64,000 nt of DNA. Source: Yunchengibacter salinarum. Its GTDB lineage: Bacteria; Pseudomonadota; Alphaproteobacteria; Sphingomonadales; Kordiimonadaceae. Below the pieces are notes generated by a model. That model made no database searches, was not told the DNA's origin, and saw nothing but the letters and a program-made list of their open reading frames with translations. Shown here piece by piece: positions 1 through 8,925 of the stretch; position 1 is the first letter of the stretch; each line of letters opens with the position of its first letter. Position numbers and translations under genes: made by a program. Where the stretch lies: contig NZ_JBBJLN010000010.1 of assembly GCF_037658235.1 (NCBI RefSeq), forward strand, positions 1-64,000. The letters are read 5' to 3'.

Positions 1-408
1 AACCATCGCTCCTTCTCACACAAGAAGTATCCTTCTCGTTAGAGACCAGAACAATAGTACGTAAAAAACGCACCACCGTCCTCATCTCCCTTCCAAAATC
101 ACAATGTCAAAGAACAAAAGACATACCCGACCGGATCAAACCGGCCAAAGACCGAACCATCTTGTCGGGCAAACCGTGCGCCAGCTTTCGCCAGACACGG
201 GCCGATCTATATATGGGGTGAAACACACCCTGTCAAGATCGATCCGTGCTTTTTCACACGGTGCGGCGCGAAGTGCTTTTAGCTTCAAGCGGTTAGCTCG
301 TTGCCTCGGCGGTGCGCCGCGTCGGTGAGATGGGTTCTATTCAGATCACCCCGATCACGCAACCCCCTTTTTTCAAAAAACTGAAATTTTTAATCGGGGA
401 AATAATAA
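1..408. other. Intergenic region at left edge, no convincing gene
   Basis: Several short open frames exist but none has a good ribosome binding site. On the minus strand the motif AAGGAG is followed two bases later by an ATG whose A is at position 6, so a divergent gene may begin here and leave the window; the two-base spacing is short and makes this doubtful. GC content is lower and more mixed than in the genes that follow, as expected for a regulatory region. No RNA gene was recognised. Confidence 0.4.
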
Positions 409-546
409 ATGTCGCAAAAACAGTGGTTTATGGAATCGAGCTTCATGCCCGCTTTCGATGCCCCCAGGCATGACCCGGCAAAAGGCCGGCGTTTTCCGCG
501 GACAATGGCCAAGTTTGAATTTGCCGCGAGTCCCGAAAAACGGTAA
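409..546 (+). CDS. Possible small protein of 45 residues, function unknown
   Basis: An ATG at 409 is preceded by GGGGA about eight bases upstream in an AT-rich stretch that ends a long non-coding region, then 45 sense codons and a TAA. The peptide begins MSQKQWFMESSF and ends in a basic tail with FPRTMAKFEF. It has no signal peptide or membrane segment. The M23 peptidase gene starts 69 bases downstream on the same strand, so co-transcription is possible. I do not recognise the family; the call rests on the ribosome binding site and position alone. Confidence 0.35.
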   Translation: MSQKQWFMESSFMPAFDAPRHDPAKGRRFPRTMAKFEFAASPEKR

Positions 547-615
547 GTCTATTGGCGGATCAGGGTGGCACCCCTGCCCGGTGGAAATACAATAAAGGCA
601 GCAGTTTAAAGGCTC

Positions 616-2304
616 ATGGCAGTTTCACAACGGCACCGCCGCACATCACAGGGCGATCAGACCGCATCGCCCTCCGCATCCCTGCCGCGCCGCATCCGGC
701 GCTGGGTGGAGCAACCGTCCGCCGCCGCGCTAAGCGGGCTGGCAGGCGCGGGGCTCAGTGCACTGCTATTATGGCAAGGGCCCATGATGGCCGCGCACCC
801 CGGAGCCGCGCTTGCGGCGAACACCCCTGAATCCACGCCAGCGAGCGCACGGCAATCGCAGCATCCGCCGCTTCTGGCTGGGGTAATGCCGCCCTGGCCA
901 CAGAATCACGCCGCCACCTCGGACATGCAGGCCGCCACAATGGCGGGTGAGCCCGTCCGGGAGTTGGGCGTGATGGCCCCTTTTAACAGCGCCGCCCCCG
1001 CACGTCATAATGGCGGGCAGATTATTGATGCGGCGGTACACACCGAATCCGCCACTCCGTCACTGGCGCAGCAACAACCGGGGGAAAGCCGTCAGCAGCT
1101 CAAATTGCGGCGCGGGGAGACCCTGTCCCGCCTGTTGCGCCGGGCCGGGGCGGAACCACGCTCCGCCGCCAGCGCCATACGCGCGCTCGCCGATGTGATT
1201 GACATGCGGCGCCTGAAATCGGGCCAACCGTTCGACGTGGTGCGGGATGCATCCGGCGCGCTGACCCGTGTGGAGATGCGGGCGGCGTTTGACCGGTTGG
1301 CCGTCGCGCGCCGCGTGGCGGATGCGCCGGATCGCTTCAAGGCGGAGGAAACCACCGTTCCCACCCTGACGCTGACGCGATTCGTGGAAGGCACCATTGA
1401 GAACAGTCTGTACTTGTCCGCGCGCGAGGCCGGGATGCCGGACCCGGTGATCGTGGACCTTATCCGCCTGATGAGCTTCGATGTGGACTTTCAGCGGGAC
1501 ATTCGCCGGGGGGATCGCTTCGCCATCTTTTTCGAGCGGCGCTATGCCCCCCGCTTCGGCGATGTGGAAAATGGCCATATTCTCATGGCACAGCTCAATA
1601 TGGACAGGGCCAATCTGGAAGCCATCTGGTTCGACGATGGCGATGGCAATGGCGGCTATTTCGATCGTGAAGGCCGCTCCACCCGCAAGACACTGATGAA
1701 AACCCCGGTGGACGGCGCCCGGCTGTCTTCCCGGTTCGGCGCGCGCAAGCACCCGATTCTCGGCTATACCCGTATGCACAAGGGGGTGGATTTCGCCGCC
1801 CCGCGGGGCACGCCGATCATGGCCGCGGGCAATGGCGTGATCGAAATGTCCCGGCGCTATGGCGGGTTTGGCAATTATGTGCGGATTCGCCATGGCAATG
1901 CCTATAAGACGGCCTATGCCCATATGCAGAAATTCGGCCCCGGTATCCGCGAAGGGCGCCGGGTGGAACAGGGCGACATCATTGGCTATGTGGGCACCAC
2001 CGGGCGCTCCACCGGGCCGCACCTGCATTACGAAATCCTGCGTGGCGGGCGGCAGGTGAACCCGCTCACCCTGAAGCTGCCCAATGGCAAGCGCCTTCAG
2101 GGAGAAACCCTGGCCAGGTTCATGACCCGGCGGGATCGCGTGCTGGCCACCGTTGACAGCCTCAGGGAAAGCCAGTTCGTTCGGGCGGCGGAGCTGCTGC
2201 CGCCGCTGGCACCTGAAAGGCCCGGCCTCGGCGCCCGGCTGGCGAGCGCCAATCCCGGCGCGAACAGCAATGATGGCGATGACCGTCACCTGGACATGGA
2301 CTAG
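616..2304 (+). CDS. M23 family murein endopeptidase (MepM/LytM-like), membrane-anchored
   Basis: Zinc peptidase predicted to cut peptide cross-links of peptidoglycan in the periplasm, allowing wall growth or division. A basic N-terminus and a hydrophobic segment near residues 37-60 suggest a signal anchor. Around residues 160-205 there is a LysM/OapA-like stretch (LRRGETLSRLLRRAG). The C-terminal LytM domain carries the metal and catalytic residues: H388 and D392 in HKGVD, H436 in YAH, and H469-L-H471. All are intact, so the enzyme should be active rather than a LytM-type activator. The length of 562 residues is somewhat above that of MepM because of a long low-complexity linker (65-155). AAAGG lies four bases before the ATG. 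The next gene begins four bases after the stop. Confidence 0.85.
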   Translation: MAVSQRHRRTSQGDQTASPSASLPRRIRRWVEQPSAAALSGLAGAGLSALLLWQGPMMAAHPGAALAANTPESTPASARQSQHPPLLAGVMPPWPQNHAATSDMQAATMAGEPVRELGVMAPFNSAAPARHNGGQIIDAAVHTESATPSLAQQQPGESRQQLKLRRGETLSRLLRRAGAEPRSAASAIRALADVIDMRRLKSGQPFDVVRDASGALTRVEMRAAFDRLAVARRVADAPDRFKAEETTVPTLTLTRFVEGTIENSLYLSAREAGMPDPVIVDLIRLMSFDVDFQRDIRRGDRFAIFFERRYAPRFGDVENGHILMAQLNMDRANLEAIWFDDGDGNGGYFDREGRSTRKTLMKTPVDGARLSSRFGARKHPILGYTRMHKGVDFAAPRGTPIMAAGNGVIEMSRRYGGFGNYVRIRHGNAYKTAYAHMQKFGPGIREGRRVEQGDIIGYVGTTGRSTGPHLHYEILRGGRQVNPLTLKLPNGKRLQGETLARFMTRRDRVLATVDSLRESQFVRAAELLPPLAPERPGLGARLASANPGANSNDGDDRHLDMD

Positions 2305-2308
2305 ACGC

Positions 2309-2953
2309 ATGAACAGTCACGCACACCATCACGGCCCGATCTCCGCGCCCGCCGGCAGCCGGTTCAGTCGGATAACCGGCACGGGGCTGGCGGCGGTTTT
2401 TCTGTCGCTGGGTCTTGCCCCTGTGGGCCACGCGCAAACACTGACGGCGCAAGGCATTGCGGAGTCGCTGCGCGCCTGTCAGGCCATTTCTGACGATACC
2501 CGTCGGCTGGCCTGCTTCGATGCCCTGGCCACTGATCGCCTGTCCGCGCCGCAGGCAAAGGCCGAAGCGCCGGGCACCCCTGCCAAGGGGGAGGCCGACA
2601 CCCTGAAGGCGGAGCGGGACGCCCTGGCCGCGGAACGGCGCGCGCTGGAAGCCCGCAAGAAAGCGGAAAAAGCGGATCGCGAAAAGGCGCGGCGGGAACA
2701 GTTCGGCAAGGACGAGCCGGAACCCGACCGCGTTCAGGCCATCACCGCCACGATCAAAAAGGTGCGCACCCTGCGCACCGGCATGTTGGCGATTCTGCTG
2801 GATAACGGCCAGATATGGCTGCAAAGCGGCACCGCGAGCCCCGGCCCCGTGGATGCGGGCGAAACCGTCACCATCAAGGAAGGGGCCTTTGGCGGCCACA
2901 TGATGCGGTTCGAGACCTCAGGCCGCGCCATCCGGGTGGACCGCCGCTCCTGA
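2309..2953 (+). CDS. Exported coiled-coil protein, function unknown
   Basis: A 214-residue protein starting four bases after the peptidase stop, so probably co-transcribed. The open frame extends further upstream, but the ATG at 2309 places a clear signal peptide (hydrophobic LAAVFLSLGLAPVGHAQ) at the N-terminus. Next comes a short cysteine-containing motif (RACQAISDDTRRLACFDAL), common in exported proteobacterial proteins. Residues about 90-130 form a charged helix rich in Ala, Glu, Lys and Arg, likely a coiled coil. The C-terminal 75 residues look like a small beta domain containing NGQIWLQ. Coupling to a murein peptidase suggests a cell-envelope role, but nothing identifies it. Confidence 0.7.
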   Translation: MNSHAHHHGPISAPAGSRFSRITGTGLAAVFLSLGLAPVGHAQTLTAQGIAESLRACQAISDDTRRLACFDALATDRLSAPQAKAEAPGTPAKGEADTLKAERDALAAERRALEARKKAEKADREKARREQFGKDEPEPDRVQAITATIKKVRTLRTGMLAILLDNGQIWLQSGTASPGPVDAGETVTIKEGAFGGHMMRFETSGRAIRVDRRS

Positions 2954-3137
2954 CAGCCACCCTGATACCGCAAGGCCACAACAGGCCCGCGCCCCTTCCC
3001 CCCGATTCCGCTATAGGGAAACCGGGATCGGCACATTTCTGCCATTTTCACCCCTGTGGCATCAGGGCAACAGTCGCCGAATAATCATCGCCGCCAACTG
3101 GTGACGATTGAAACTTTGCTGTCATCAAGGAACACAT

Positions 3138-3260
3138 ATGTCTATCCGTAGGGGGCGGAATACCAGTTCCGCTATGCGATTACGCTTGGGAAGCAACAAA
3201 AATAGCTTGATCGGCAAAACCACCGAAAAGAGAGGAAACGCAGAGTGTCTGACGAATTGA
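3138..3260 (+). CDS. Possible leader ORF overlapping the TonB receptor start
   Basis: ATG at 3138 has AAGGA six bases upstream, a better ribosome binding site than many genes here. It encodes 40 mostly basic residues (MSIRRGRNTSSAMRLRLG...) before a TGA at 3258-3260. The frame differs from the receptor, whose GTG start at 3245 lies inside this ORF, so the two overlap by 16 bases. It could be a translated leader that couples or tunes receptor synthesis. It could equally be chance in the receptor's 5' untranslated region. Confidence 0.3.
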   Translation: MSIRRGRNTSSAMRLRLGSNKNSLIGKTTEKRGNAECLTN

Positions 3261-6199
3261 AGACCTATCGTCGCTCCGCCCTCATGGGCAGCGCGGCCAC
3301 CCTGCTCGCCAGCTTTGCGCTGGGCGTAGGGGCACCGGCGTCCGCACAAGATGCGGGCGGCGCAGAAGAAACCTTCGAGGAGCTGGAAGCCCTTGAAGAG
3401 ATCGCGATCACCGGTTCGCGGATTGTCCGCCGGGACCTGACCGCACCCTCGCCCATCTCCACCATTGATGCGGCGGAATTCGAACTGTCGGGCGCCGTGA
3501 ACGTGGAAAACGTTCTGGCCCGCCTGCCGCAGACCATTCCGGGCTTCGGCTCCGCATCCAACAACCCCGGTAACGGTACCGCCACGGTGAACCTGCGGGG
3601 CCTCGGCACCACCCGCACGCTGGTGCTGGTAAATGGCCGCCGCTGGGTGGCTGCCGATACCAGCGGTATCGTTGACCTGAACACCATTCCGCCGGCCCTG
3701 ATCCAGCGCACCGAAATCGTGACCGGTGGTGCTTCCGCCATTTACGGGTCGGACGCTGTGGCCGGCGTTGTGAACTTCGTCCTGAAGGACAACTTCGAGG
3801 GCGCCGAGTTCTCCGGCCAGTATGACACCACCACCCGCGGGGACGCAGAGCGCTACACCCTGAACGGGACCGTGGGCGGCAACTTCGATGGTGGCCGCGG
3901 CAATGTGACCGCCTATTTCAACTACACCAAGCGGAAGCCGCTGTTCCAGGGTGACCGGGACTTCTCCACCTATGCACTGGCGGATGGCGACCCCAATGAC
4001 ACCAGCGAGCAGGACCCGGACTTCGGTGACGGCGCCGGTCTGGTGCGCGGCGGCTCTTCCGGTATTCCGGGCACCCGCGTCTTCGCGGGTCCGGGTGTTG
4101 ACCAGGACGGCGACGGCGTTGCGGACTTCACGCTGGGTCGCTTCCTGTCCGACGGCACGGGCGCGCCCTTCACGTCCGATGACTTCTTCAACTATGCACC
4201 GGACAACTTCCTGCAACTGCCGCAGGAACGCTGGGAAATCCACACCAGCGCCAACTATCAGTTGACGGACGACATCCGCTTCTACAGTGAAGGCACCTTC
4301 ACCAACACCCGCGTACCGCAGGAACTGGCGCCGACGCCGGCTTTCGTTGGCACGCTGGAAGTGAACCCGGATTCGCCCTTCTTCGGCAGCGGTGTTCAGG
4401 GTGCCCTTGACGGCATCCGTGAGGACACCAATGGCGACGGCGTGATCGACGGCGACGACAACGCCTTCCTGCCCTTCATTGGCCGCCGGATGGTGGAAGT
4501 AGGCTCCCGTCAGTCCCTGGACAGCCGCAATAGCTGGCGCGTTGTCACCGGGCTGGACGGTGAACTGGGCGAAGGCTGGACCTTCGACCTGTATTACCAG
4601 TTCGCCCGTATGGAGCAGACCAACGCCCTGAACAATGACGTGGCGGAATCCCGCTTCCGTCAGGCCATCATGGTAACGGACGACGGCCAATCCTGTCAGG
4701 ACCCGAGCGGCGGTTGCGTACCGCTGAACATCTTCGGGCCCGGCAATATCACCGAAGAAGCGGCCAATTTCATCAATGTGGGCGCCGCCAACATCGTGAA
4801 CTGGCAGCAACAGGTGGTGCAGGGCAGCGTATCCGGCACCCTGGGCGACTGGTTCGGCGCCGGTGACGTGGGCCTGGCTATCGGCTCCGAGTACCGCAGC
4901 CAGAGCGCCAGCTTCCGGCCTGACGAATTCCTGGCTGGCGGCGATGTTCTCGGCTTCAATGCGGGCCAGCCCACTCAGGGTCGCTTTGATGTCTATGAGA
5001 TCTTCGGCGAGGTCGCCGTACCGCTGATCAGCGAACAGCCCGGCTTCCATTCCCTGGAGCTGACCGGCGCCGCTCGCTTCTCCGACTACAGCACGGCGGG
5101 TACGGTCTGGTCCTTCTCCAGCGGTCTGACCTGGGCGCCCGTGGAAGACCTGAGCTTCCGCGGCCAGTTCCAGCGGGCCGTGCGCGCGCCGAACGTGGAA
5201 GAACTGTTCGGTGGTCAGAGCCAGGGCTTCCCGCCTGCGCAGGACCCCTGCTCGGACGCGACCAGCAACCCGGATCAGGCCCTGATCGATATCTGTGAAG
5301 CATCCGGCGTTCCGGCCGGTCTTGTTGGGAACTTCCAGCAGGCCAACAGCCAGATCGAAGGTGTGTTCGGCGGCAACCCGGACCTGTTTGAAGAAGAATC
5401 CGACACCTGGACCGTCGGTGCCGTCTTCACGCCGTCCGCCATGCCGAACTTCTCGGCCAGCATCGACTATTACAACATCCAGATCGATGATGCCGTCGGC
5501 ACTCTCGGTGGCGGTGTTCCCAACGTGCTGGACCTCTGCTTCAACCAGATTCAGGACCTCAACTCCCCGTTCTGTCAGGCGGTCAATCGCCGTGTGGATG
5601 GCAACGTGGACACGGTTGAAGTGCTGAACGCCAACATCGCGTCGCTGGAAACCGAAGGCATCGACCTGCAGTGGGACTATGCCCTCGATATGGATGGCGG
5701 CCTGTTCGATAATGGCGGCTCCACGCTGGACTTCGCCTTTGTTGGTACCTATGTGATCAACAACGACTTCCTGGGTGCGGTCTTCCCCGGCAACCCGGAA
5801 CTGGAAAGCCCGGTGACCTGTGAAGGCAACTTCGGCAACACCTGTGGCCGCCCGGACCCTGAGTTCCGCTTCAACCTGCGGACCACCTATACCGAAGGTC
5901 CGTTCCAGGTTTCCGTGAACTGGGAATGGCTGGACAGCGTCAGCGACGACCGGATCGACAACACCGACGGCATCATGGCGGCTGACCTGCCGGTGCCGAG
6001 CGTGGGTAGCGAAAGCTACTTCGATCTGACCGCCCGCTATGACATCAACGAGATGTTCCAGCTTTCCGGCGGTGTTCAGAACCTGTTCGACAACAAGCCG
6101 GACTTCCTGGGCGATGCACAGCAGCAGGCCAATACGTTCCCGGAAACGTATGACCTGTTCGGCACCCGGGTCTTCGTCGGCGGTCGCGTACGCTTCTAA
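3245..6199 (+). CDS. TonB-dependent outer-membrane receptor
   Basis: A 984-residue outer-membrane channel that imports a bound ligand using TonB energy. The GTG start is chosen because AGAGG lies nine bases upstream and it gives a proper signal peptide ending near ASAQ (about residue 35). The plug domain follows, with ITGSRIVR, VNLRGLGTTRTLVLVNGRR and GGASAIYGSDAVAGVVNF, hallmarks of a large receptor class in alpha- and gammaproteobacteria. The barrel ends in GGRVRF, a typical C-terminal aromatic signal. Two Asp-rich loops (DQDGDGVAD from residue 286 and DTNGDGVIDGDD from residue 394) resemble calcium-binding loops. The ligand is not deducible; no SusD partner is present. A strong terminator follows the stop. 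Confidence 0.92.
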   Translation: MSDELKTYRRSALMGSAATLLASFALGVGAPASAQDAGGAEETFEELEALEEIAITGSRIVRRDLTAPSPISTIDAAEFELSGAVNVENVLARLPQTIPGFGSASNNPGNGTATVNLRGLGTTRTLVLVNGRRWVAADTSGIVDLNTIPPALIQRTEIVTGGASAIYGSDAVAGVVNFVLKDNFEGAEFSGQYDTTTRGDAERYTLNGTVGGNFDGGRGNVTAYFNYTKRKPLFQGDRDFSTYALADGDPNDTSEQDPDFGDGAGLVRGGSSGIPGTRVFAGPGVDQDGDGVADFTLGRFLSDGTGAPFTSDDFFNYAPDNFLQLPQERWEIHTSANYQLTDDIRFYSEGTFTNTRVPQELAPTPAFVGTLEVNPDSPFFGSGVQGALDGIREDTNGDGVIDGDDNAFLPFIGRRMVEVGSRQSLDSRNSWRVVTGLDGELGEGWTFDLYYQFARMEQTNALNNDVAESRFRQAIMVTDDGQSCQDPSGGCVPLNIFGPGNITEEAANFINVGAANIVNWQQQVVQGSVSGTLGDWFGAGDVGLAIGSEYRSQSASFRPDEFLAGGDVLGFNAGQPTQGRFDVYEIFGEVAVPLISEQPGFHSLELTGAARFSDYSTAGTVWSFSSGLTWAPVEDLSFRGQFQRAVRAPNVEELFGGQSQGFPPAQDPCSDATSNPDQALIDICEASGVPAGLVGNFQQANSQIEGVFGGNPDLFEEESDTWTVGAVFTPSAMPNFSASIDYYNIQIDDAVGTLGGGVPNVLDLCFNQIQDLNSPFCQAVNRRVDGNVDTVEVLNANIASLETEGIDLQWDYALDMDGGLFDNGGSTLDFAFVGTYVINNDFLGAVFPGNPELESPVTCEGNFGNTCGRPDPEFRFNLRTTYTEGPFQVSVNWEWLDSVSDDRIDNTDGIMAADLPVPSVGSESYFDLTARYDINEMFQLSGGVQNLFDNKPDFLGDAQQQANTFPETYDLFGTRVFVGGRVRF

Positions 6200-6225
6200 G
6201 CGCCCCGCATCGTTGCGAACCCAAA

Positions 6226-6261
6226 AAGAAAGGCGGCGGGCTTCGGCCCGTCGCCTTTTTC
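6226..6261 (+). terminator. Rho-independent terminator after the first TonB receptor
   Basis: A ten-base-pair GC stem (6232-6241 with 6246-6255, one G-U pair) closes a TTCG tetraloop and is followed by five T residues. An A-rich run precedes it, so it may also act for the minus-strand methyltransferase gene ending at 6322. Confidence 0.9.
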
Positions 6262-6321
6262 ATTGCCCATGATTGGCCGGGTGATTGCCGCCGTAACCGC
6301 CCCTGAACATGGCGGGGTGGA

Positions 6322-7254
6322 TCAGGCCCGCCTTTCCCCCGCATACAGCCAGCCGATCAGCAACCCCGCCCCGTTGCGAAAGGGGGTGATCGTTCCCCGC
6401 ACGCCCGCCTGATCCAGCATCGCCACCAGAGCCTGGGCCGCGTCACCGTCCAACCCCGCTTGCTGTAGCTGTTCCATGCGTGCGCGTTCCGCCAGCATCC
6501 GGCGCCGCATGTCATGCCCCGCCTGACAGCGCACCTCCGGGCCCAGGTCCTGCCGGTTCAGCAGGGTTCCCACGGAATCGAACACCTGGCGGCTCAAACG
6601 CGGCAAGCCACCCGGATAACCCGCCTGATACCGCGTGCCCGCCGCTTCCAGCCGGGTCATGGCCGCCGCCCCCGGCGCTTCCAGAAATTCAAGCAGGCAG
6701 CCCACCACGCCGCCATCGGCCAGAAGGCCATCCAGTTCCTGAATCTGCGCCGTATTGGGGCGATAGACCACGCTGTCCACATGATGCAGCAACAGGGACA
6801 GACGGCCACCGGGGCGCAGCACCCGCGCCGCCTCCCGCGCTGCCGCCGCGCGGGGCGCATATTCGAACCCGAACTGGGACGTGACCAGATCGAACGCCCC
6901 GTCATCGAACGGCAACGCCGCCAGATCCACGCCGCCCATAAAGCGCACTTGCGCCCGGCCACCGGCGCCGCGCACATATCGGCCCGGATCTATGGCCGCC
7001 AGATCCACGCCGGTCAGCGCCGCGCGGCGCCCCGTTTCCGCCATGCGATCCGCCATGCGCAGCAGAACCGCGCCATTGCCCGTGGCCAGGTCCAACACCG
7101 CGCCATCCTTGGGCACCGCATCGGCCAGCGCCCGCCAGTGATCGTGAATAGCCGCCGCATCCGCCGGATCGCGGGCCGGGCAGCAACTGTCCAGCCGATC
7201 CGCCTGCCAATAGAGCGACCAGGCATCCCGCGGGTCCACCTTAGAGGCGCACAT
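6322..7254 (-). CDS. Class I SAM-dependent methyltransferase
   Basis: A 310-residue predicted methyltransferase. The Rossmann SAM-binding motif I is VLDLATGNGAVLLRMADRM (about residues 53-71), followed by an acidic strand-2 end (LTGVDLAAIDP) and a motif IV-like FDLVTSQFGFEYAP. The C-terminal half resembles no substrate-recognition domain I know. The start at 7254 is preferred over further upstream ATGs because it leaves only a 14-base overlap with the sulfotransferase gene, indicating translational coupling in one transcript. The substrate is unknown; context suggests a product or protein also handled by the sulfotransferase and oxygenases next door. Confidence 0.75.
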   Translation of the reverse strand: MCASKVDPRDAWSLYWQADRLDSCCPARDPADAAAIHDHWRALADAVPKDGAVLDLATGNGAVLLRMADRMAETGRRAALTGVDLAAIDPGRYVRGAGGRAQVRFMGGVDLAALPFDDGAFDLVTSQFGFEYAPRAAAAREAARVLRPGGRLSLLLHHVDSVVYRPNTAQIQELDGLLADGGVVGCLLEFLEAPGAAAMTRLEAAGTRYQAGYPGGLPRLSRQVFDSVGTLLNRQDLGPEVRCQAGHDMRRRMLAERARMEQLQQAGLDGDAAQALVAMLDQAGVRGTITPFRNGAGLLIGWLYAGERRA

Positions 7255-8818
7255 CGGCCCGCCCCCTTTCCAGGGCCGCCAGGAAGCCGTCCGCCCCGGC
7301 ATCATCAAGCCAGCGCGGCACAAGACTGCCCCGATTGAGCGGCTGGCGAACCTGATGCGCGGAAAAGGTATCCCCCGCCTCTGCGGCCAGATGGTGAAAA
7401 TCCAGCAAGCGGCCCGACCAGTCATGGCCAAGCGCATCCAGCAATGGCTGCAACGTTTTTCGGGGGTCCGTTACAAGGCTTTCATAGTCCAGCATGATCA
7501 CATCCTTCGGCACATGGTCCGCGAAGCGTTCAAAAAGGCCGATCTGATGGCCCAGATCGCCGGGGGCGGCCAGATAGCCGTGCCCATCGGGAAAAACATG
7601 GCGGATCATGGACGCGGCCACCGCCTTGTGGCCCCGGCGCATCATCACAAGAACGGCTTCCGGGAACAGATGGCGGATCAGGTGCAATTGCCGGAAATTG
7701 TGGGGCATCTTGTCCGTGAACAGGGTGCAGCCCTGTGGCAGGCTGCGCGGCCAGTAGCGCCGCCGCGCCGTGAGGCGGTCCACCGCGCCCGCCTGTATCA
7801 AAGGGGCCAGATGGCCCATATGGAGCCGTTCGCCCAGGGCCGTGACACCGGGCAGGCAGGCCAGCATCCGTTCCAGCAGGGTGGTGCCGCTGCGGGGCAG
7901 CCCCATGATGAAAACAGGCCGCGCCGCGCCCGGCCACGCCGGTGCCGCATCCGCCCGCGCCAATGGGCCAAGCGCCGCCAGCGTGGCGGCGAGGCGGGTT
8001 TCCTCCGCCCGGCGATCATGGGTGCCGGAGCCGAGCGCCGCCTGCCCGGCCAGAAAATGGCGCAGCGCGGCAGCCGAATCATCCAGCCTCAAGCAGGCCC
8101 GACCCAGCGCCATGCGGCCATAGCCCCGCGCGTCCGCCCCCCAGACGGGTTCCGCCGCCTGAAGCGCCTGTCGCGCCGCCGCCAGATCCGCGGGCGGCAA
8201 ATGGGGAATCATGTCGAAAAACAGCCGCACGGCCACCCGATCCCGCGGTGGTCGGGCCAGTATCGGCGCCGCCAGCGTCATGGCCTCACCCTCCCGCCCC
8301 GTGCGGGCCGCCGCGCTGGCCGCCATCCAGCGCACGCGCGCATGATCCGGCGCCTCCTCCAGCACGGCACGCGCCCGTGCCCTCACCCGGTCATTGTCCC
8401 GCGCCATATAGGCCAGGTCCACCAGTGCCTCCCGGTCCTGCGGGGTCGCCTCCGCGCGGGTCAGATACAGATAATATGCCTGTTCCGCCGCGCCGTGGGC
8501 CTGCATCCGCCCGGCAAGGCGCGCGGCCTCGCGGAAAAAAGCGGCATCCAGACCCGCGCGGGCGGCGGCCCGATCCAGCACGGTGCGCACCTGATCGGGG
8601 TCACGGGCCGTCAGCGCCGCCTTCCAGGCCAGTGCCAGCATATCCCGGCGATCCGCCACCGCGCGCGGCAGGCGCCCCAGCGCCTTCCAGACCCGATCCG
8701 GCCGCCACAGGGCCAGCAGGTCATGGGCGGCCCGCGCCAGGTCATCGGTATTGCTGGCCCGCCACAAGGCGGCATCACACGCCGCGAGCCGGTCACGGCG
8801 GGTCTGGTCTGCTGTCAT
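7241..8818 (-). CDS. TPR-repeat sulfotransferase
   Basis: A 525-residue protein with an N-terminal helical TPR-like half (about residues 10-290) and a C-terminal sulfotransferase domain. The PAPS 5'-phosphosulfate loop is clear at residues 306-316 (GLPRSGTTLLE), and DKMPHNFRQLHLI with PEAVLVMMRR matches the downstream 3'-phosphate region of the Sulfotransfer_3-type family. Such enzymes move sulfate from PAPS onto hydroxyls of proteins, glycans or small molecules. The ATG at 8818 has GAGG upstream; in-frame ATG 8863 and GTG 8881 are alternatives without a good binding site. It is divergent from the oxygenase gene at 8926 and overlaps the methyltransferase gene by 14 bases. Confidence 0.82.
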   Translation of the reverse strand: MTADQTRRDRLAACDAALWRASNTDDLARAAHDLLALWRPDRVWKALGRLPRAVADRRDMLALAWKAALTARDPDQVRTVLDRAAARAGLDAAFFREAARLAGRMQAHGAAEQAYYLYLTRAEATPQDREALVDLAYMARDNDRVRARARAVLEEAPDHARVRWMAASAAARTGREGEAMTLAAPILARPPRDRVAVRLFFDMIPHLPPADLAAARQALQAAEPVWGADARGYGRMALGRACLRLDDSAAALRHFLAGQAALGSGTHDRRAEETRLAATLAALGPLARADAAPAWPGAARPVFIMGLPRSGTTLLERMLACLPGVTALGERLHMGHLAPLIQAGAVDRLTARRRYWPRSLPQGCTLFTDKMPHNFRQLHLIRHLFPEAVLVMMRRGHKAVAASMIRHVFPDGHGYLAAPGDLGHQIGLFERFADHVPKDVIMLDYESLVTDPRKTLQPLLDALGHDWSGRLLDFHHLAAEAGDTFSAHQVRQPLNRGSLVPRWLDDAGADGFLAALERGRADVRL

Positions 8819-8925
8819 GCTCGCCTCGGGCACGGCGCTTTCCTCTTTGCCATCCGGTGGCATGGAGCCTAGAACGGACACAGCATCGCAACAAGACGGT
8901 TCACGAACGCGCTGGCGGAGGCCCC
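8819..8925. promoter_or_regulatory. Divergent promoter region of sulfotransferase and oxygenase
   Basis: The 107 bases between two divergent starts must contain the control signals of both genes. No clear sigma-70 hexamers or operator palindrome were found by eye. GGAG just before 8926 is the ribosome binding site of the plus-strand gene, and GAGG before 8818 that of the minus-strand gene. Confidence 0.35.

Noticed and set aside
104..328. 74-codon ORF near the left edge
   Set aside because: No ribosome binding site and a composition like non-coding sequence.
2954..3244. Cobalamin or other riboswitch upstream of the first TonB receptor
   Set aside because: No B12-box or recognisable riboswitch core was seen by eye; covariance search would be needed to exclude it.
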